Both the position numbers and the translations under genes were made by a program. From the NCBI GenBank assembly GCA_963978895.1, contig OZ022240.1, positions 11,877,807 to 11,941,806 of the forward strand: a DNA stretch of 64,000 nucleotides, given 5' to 3'. The notes under the pieces are model-generated. The model worked only from the letters and a program-made list of their open reading frames with translations. It had not been told where the DNA came from and did not search any database. This DNA comes from Erpobdella octoculata (lineage: Eukaryota; Annelida; Clitellata; Hirudinida; Erpobdellidae). Positions 63,518 to 64,000 of this stretch are shown here, piece by piece (position 1 is the first letter of the stretch; each line of letters begins with the position of its first letter).

Positions 63518-63765
63518 TTTCGGTCAATTTAACCATCGTCAGAGCTTCATTTTAAATTTTATAATAATCAAACGCTATATATTAAAATCGAAAAGGACAC
63601 TTTCTCAAACTTATAAGAAAAACTGAATTAAACGGCAGTTAGTTTGTTTTCAATTCATGAGAAGTTAGACTTAAAATCAGTCAAAGTAGCCGAGTATTAC
63701 TGAACACGCTTTCAGTGAGTAAACAAGTGTTGGCGCGTTTAGCCAAAATCTCACTAAAATACAAA
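63518..63765 (-). pseudogene. Family C 3' UTR with half a hammerhead
   Basis: Minus strand. 63545-63765 matches the family C UTR at 57900-58132. Then AGCT, core CTGACGA, stem II GGTTAAATTGACC and GAAA (63546-63518), after which the sequence switches to family B UTR. Stem III and the cleavage site are missing. Confidence 0.72.
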
Positions 63766-63773
63766 TTAAGTAG

Positions 63774-63875
63774 GGGAGAACCGGACTGAATGGTCACTGT
63801 ACAGAACGGCCACTGAGATTTTCTCATTTGTTAAATTATTTTTTACACCCATCTCTTTTTTAAAATGCGTATATA
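63774..63875 (+). mobile_element. Left end of a GGGGAGA inverted-repeat element
   Basis: TA then GGGGAGAACCGGACTGAATG at 63774, same as 3471 onward and same subterminal sequence up to a short TA run. Flank differs, so it is an independent insertion. It continues beyond the window. Confidence 0.75.
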
Positions 63876-64000
63876 TATGAACTATTTGTTCAGTGTTGTT
63901 ATTTTGTCTCTCGTGTATTTCGTTCAGCATTTATAGAGCTTTTTGTTTTTTCGCACGAAAAAGTGAAAACGAGTCAGGTCAGAACTATTCTATTCTTATC

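Overview
This window is AT-rich animal (metazoan) genomic DNA made almost entirely of nested and fragmented transposable elements. The one cellular gene I can support is a spliced minus-strand gene for the C-terminal coiled coil of a paramyosin or muscle myosin heavy chain, with four exons at 46382-46594, 46656-46856, 49773-50001 and 59764-59900. The exons join in phase and the introns hold LINEs, SINEs and microsatellites. Penelope-like elements with GIY-YIG domains, Ty3/gypsy elements, P elements, hAT, Helitrons, LINEs, tRNA-derived SINEs and many long (TA)n tracts point to an invertebrate, probably aquatic. I cannot name the species or phylum.

Layout. 1-3320: minus-strand gypsy element with gag and protease, no reverse transcriptase and a dead integrase. 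3471-8546: 5-kb element with inverted ends GGGGAGA and TA duplications, holding an inner inverted-repeat element, Penelope fragments and an LTR. 8830-10700: deleted P element. 10857-14040: minisatellites, a 475-bp Helitron and a LINE 3' end. 15150-15915: Mag-type gag relic. 16310-19057, 24210-25710, 26996-27370 and 61920-62465: one mosaic repeat family. 19058-24204: gypsy element with its own CAGAT target duplication, its 5' LTR split by a hAT element. 25711-26995: Helitron. 27384-35880: Penelope mosaic interrupted by a full-length Mag-type gypsy element (30431-34862). 37290-41260: degenerate P element. 41360-42510: Helitron 3' part. 42534-44131: Penelope fragments and a SINE. 44380-45990: tandem and GC-rich repeats. 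46382-59900: muscle gene, whose large intron contains two minus-strand LINEs, one split by another insertion. 60280-61112: P-like transposase fragment and a duplicated segment. 61309-64000: more Penelope mosaics.

The most interesting signal is a set of hammerhead ribozymes in the terminal repeats of at least four Penelope-like families (called A-D here), with a degraded fifth (E). In A-D the ribozyme also encodes the start of the protein: the ATG overlaps the catalytic core, the conserved GAAAC reads Glu-Thr, and stem II varies by three bases between families, so the frame is kept while all three stems covary. The same N-terminal modules end at one homologous protein position, where (TA)n tracts begin, and are often joined tail to tail to an inverted module of another family. 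This suggests that (TA)n marks the Penelope terminal-repeat boundary and the place where copies recombine or are primed.
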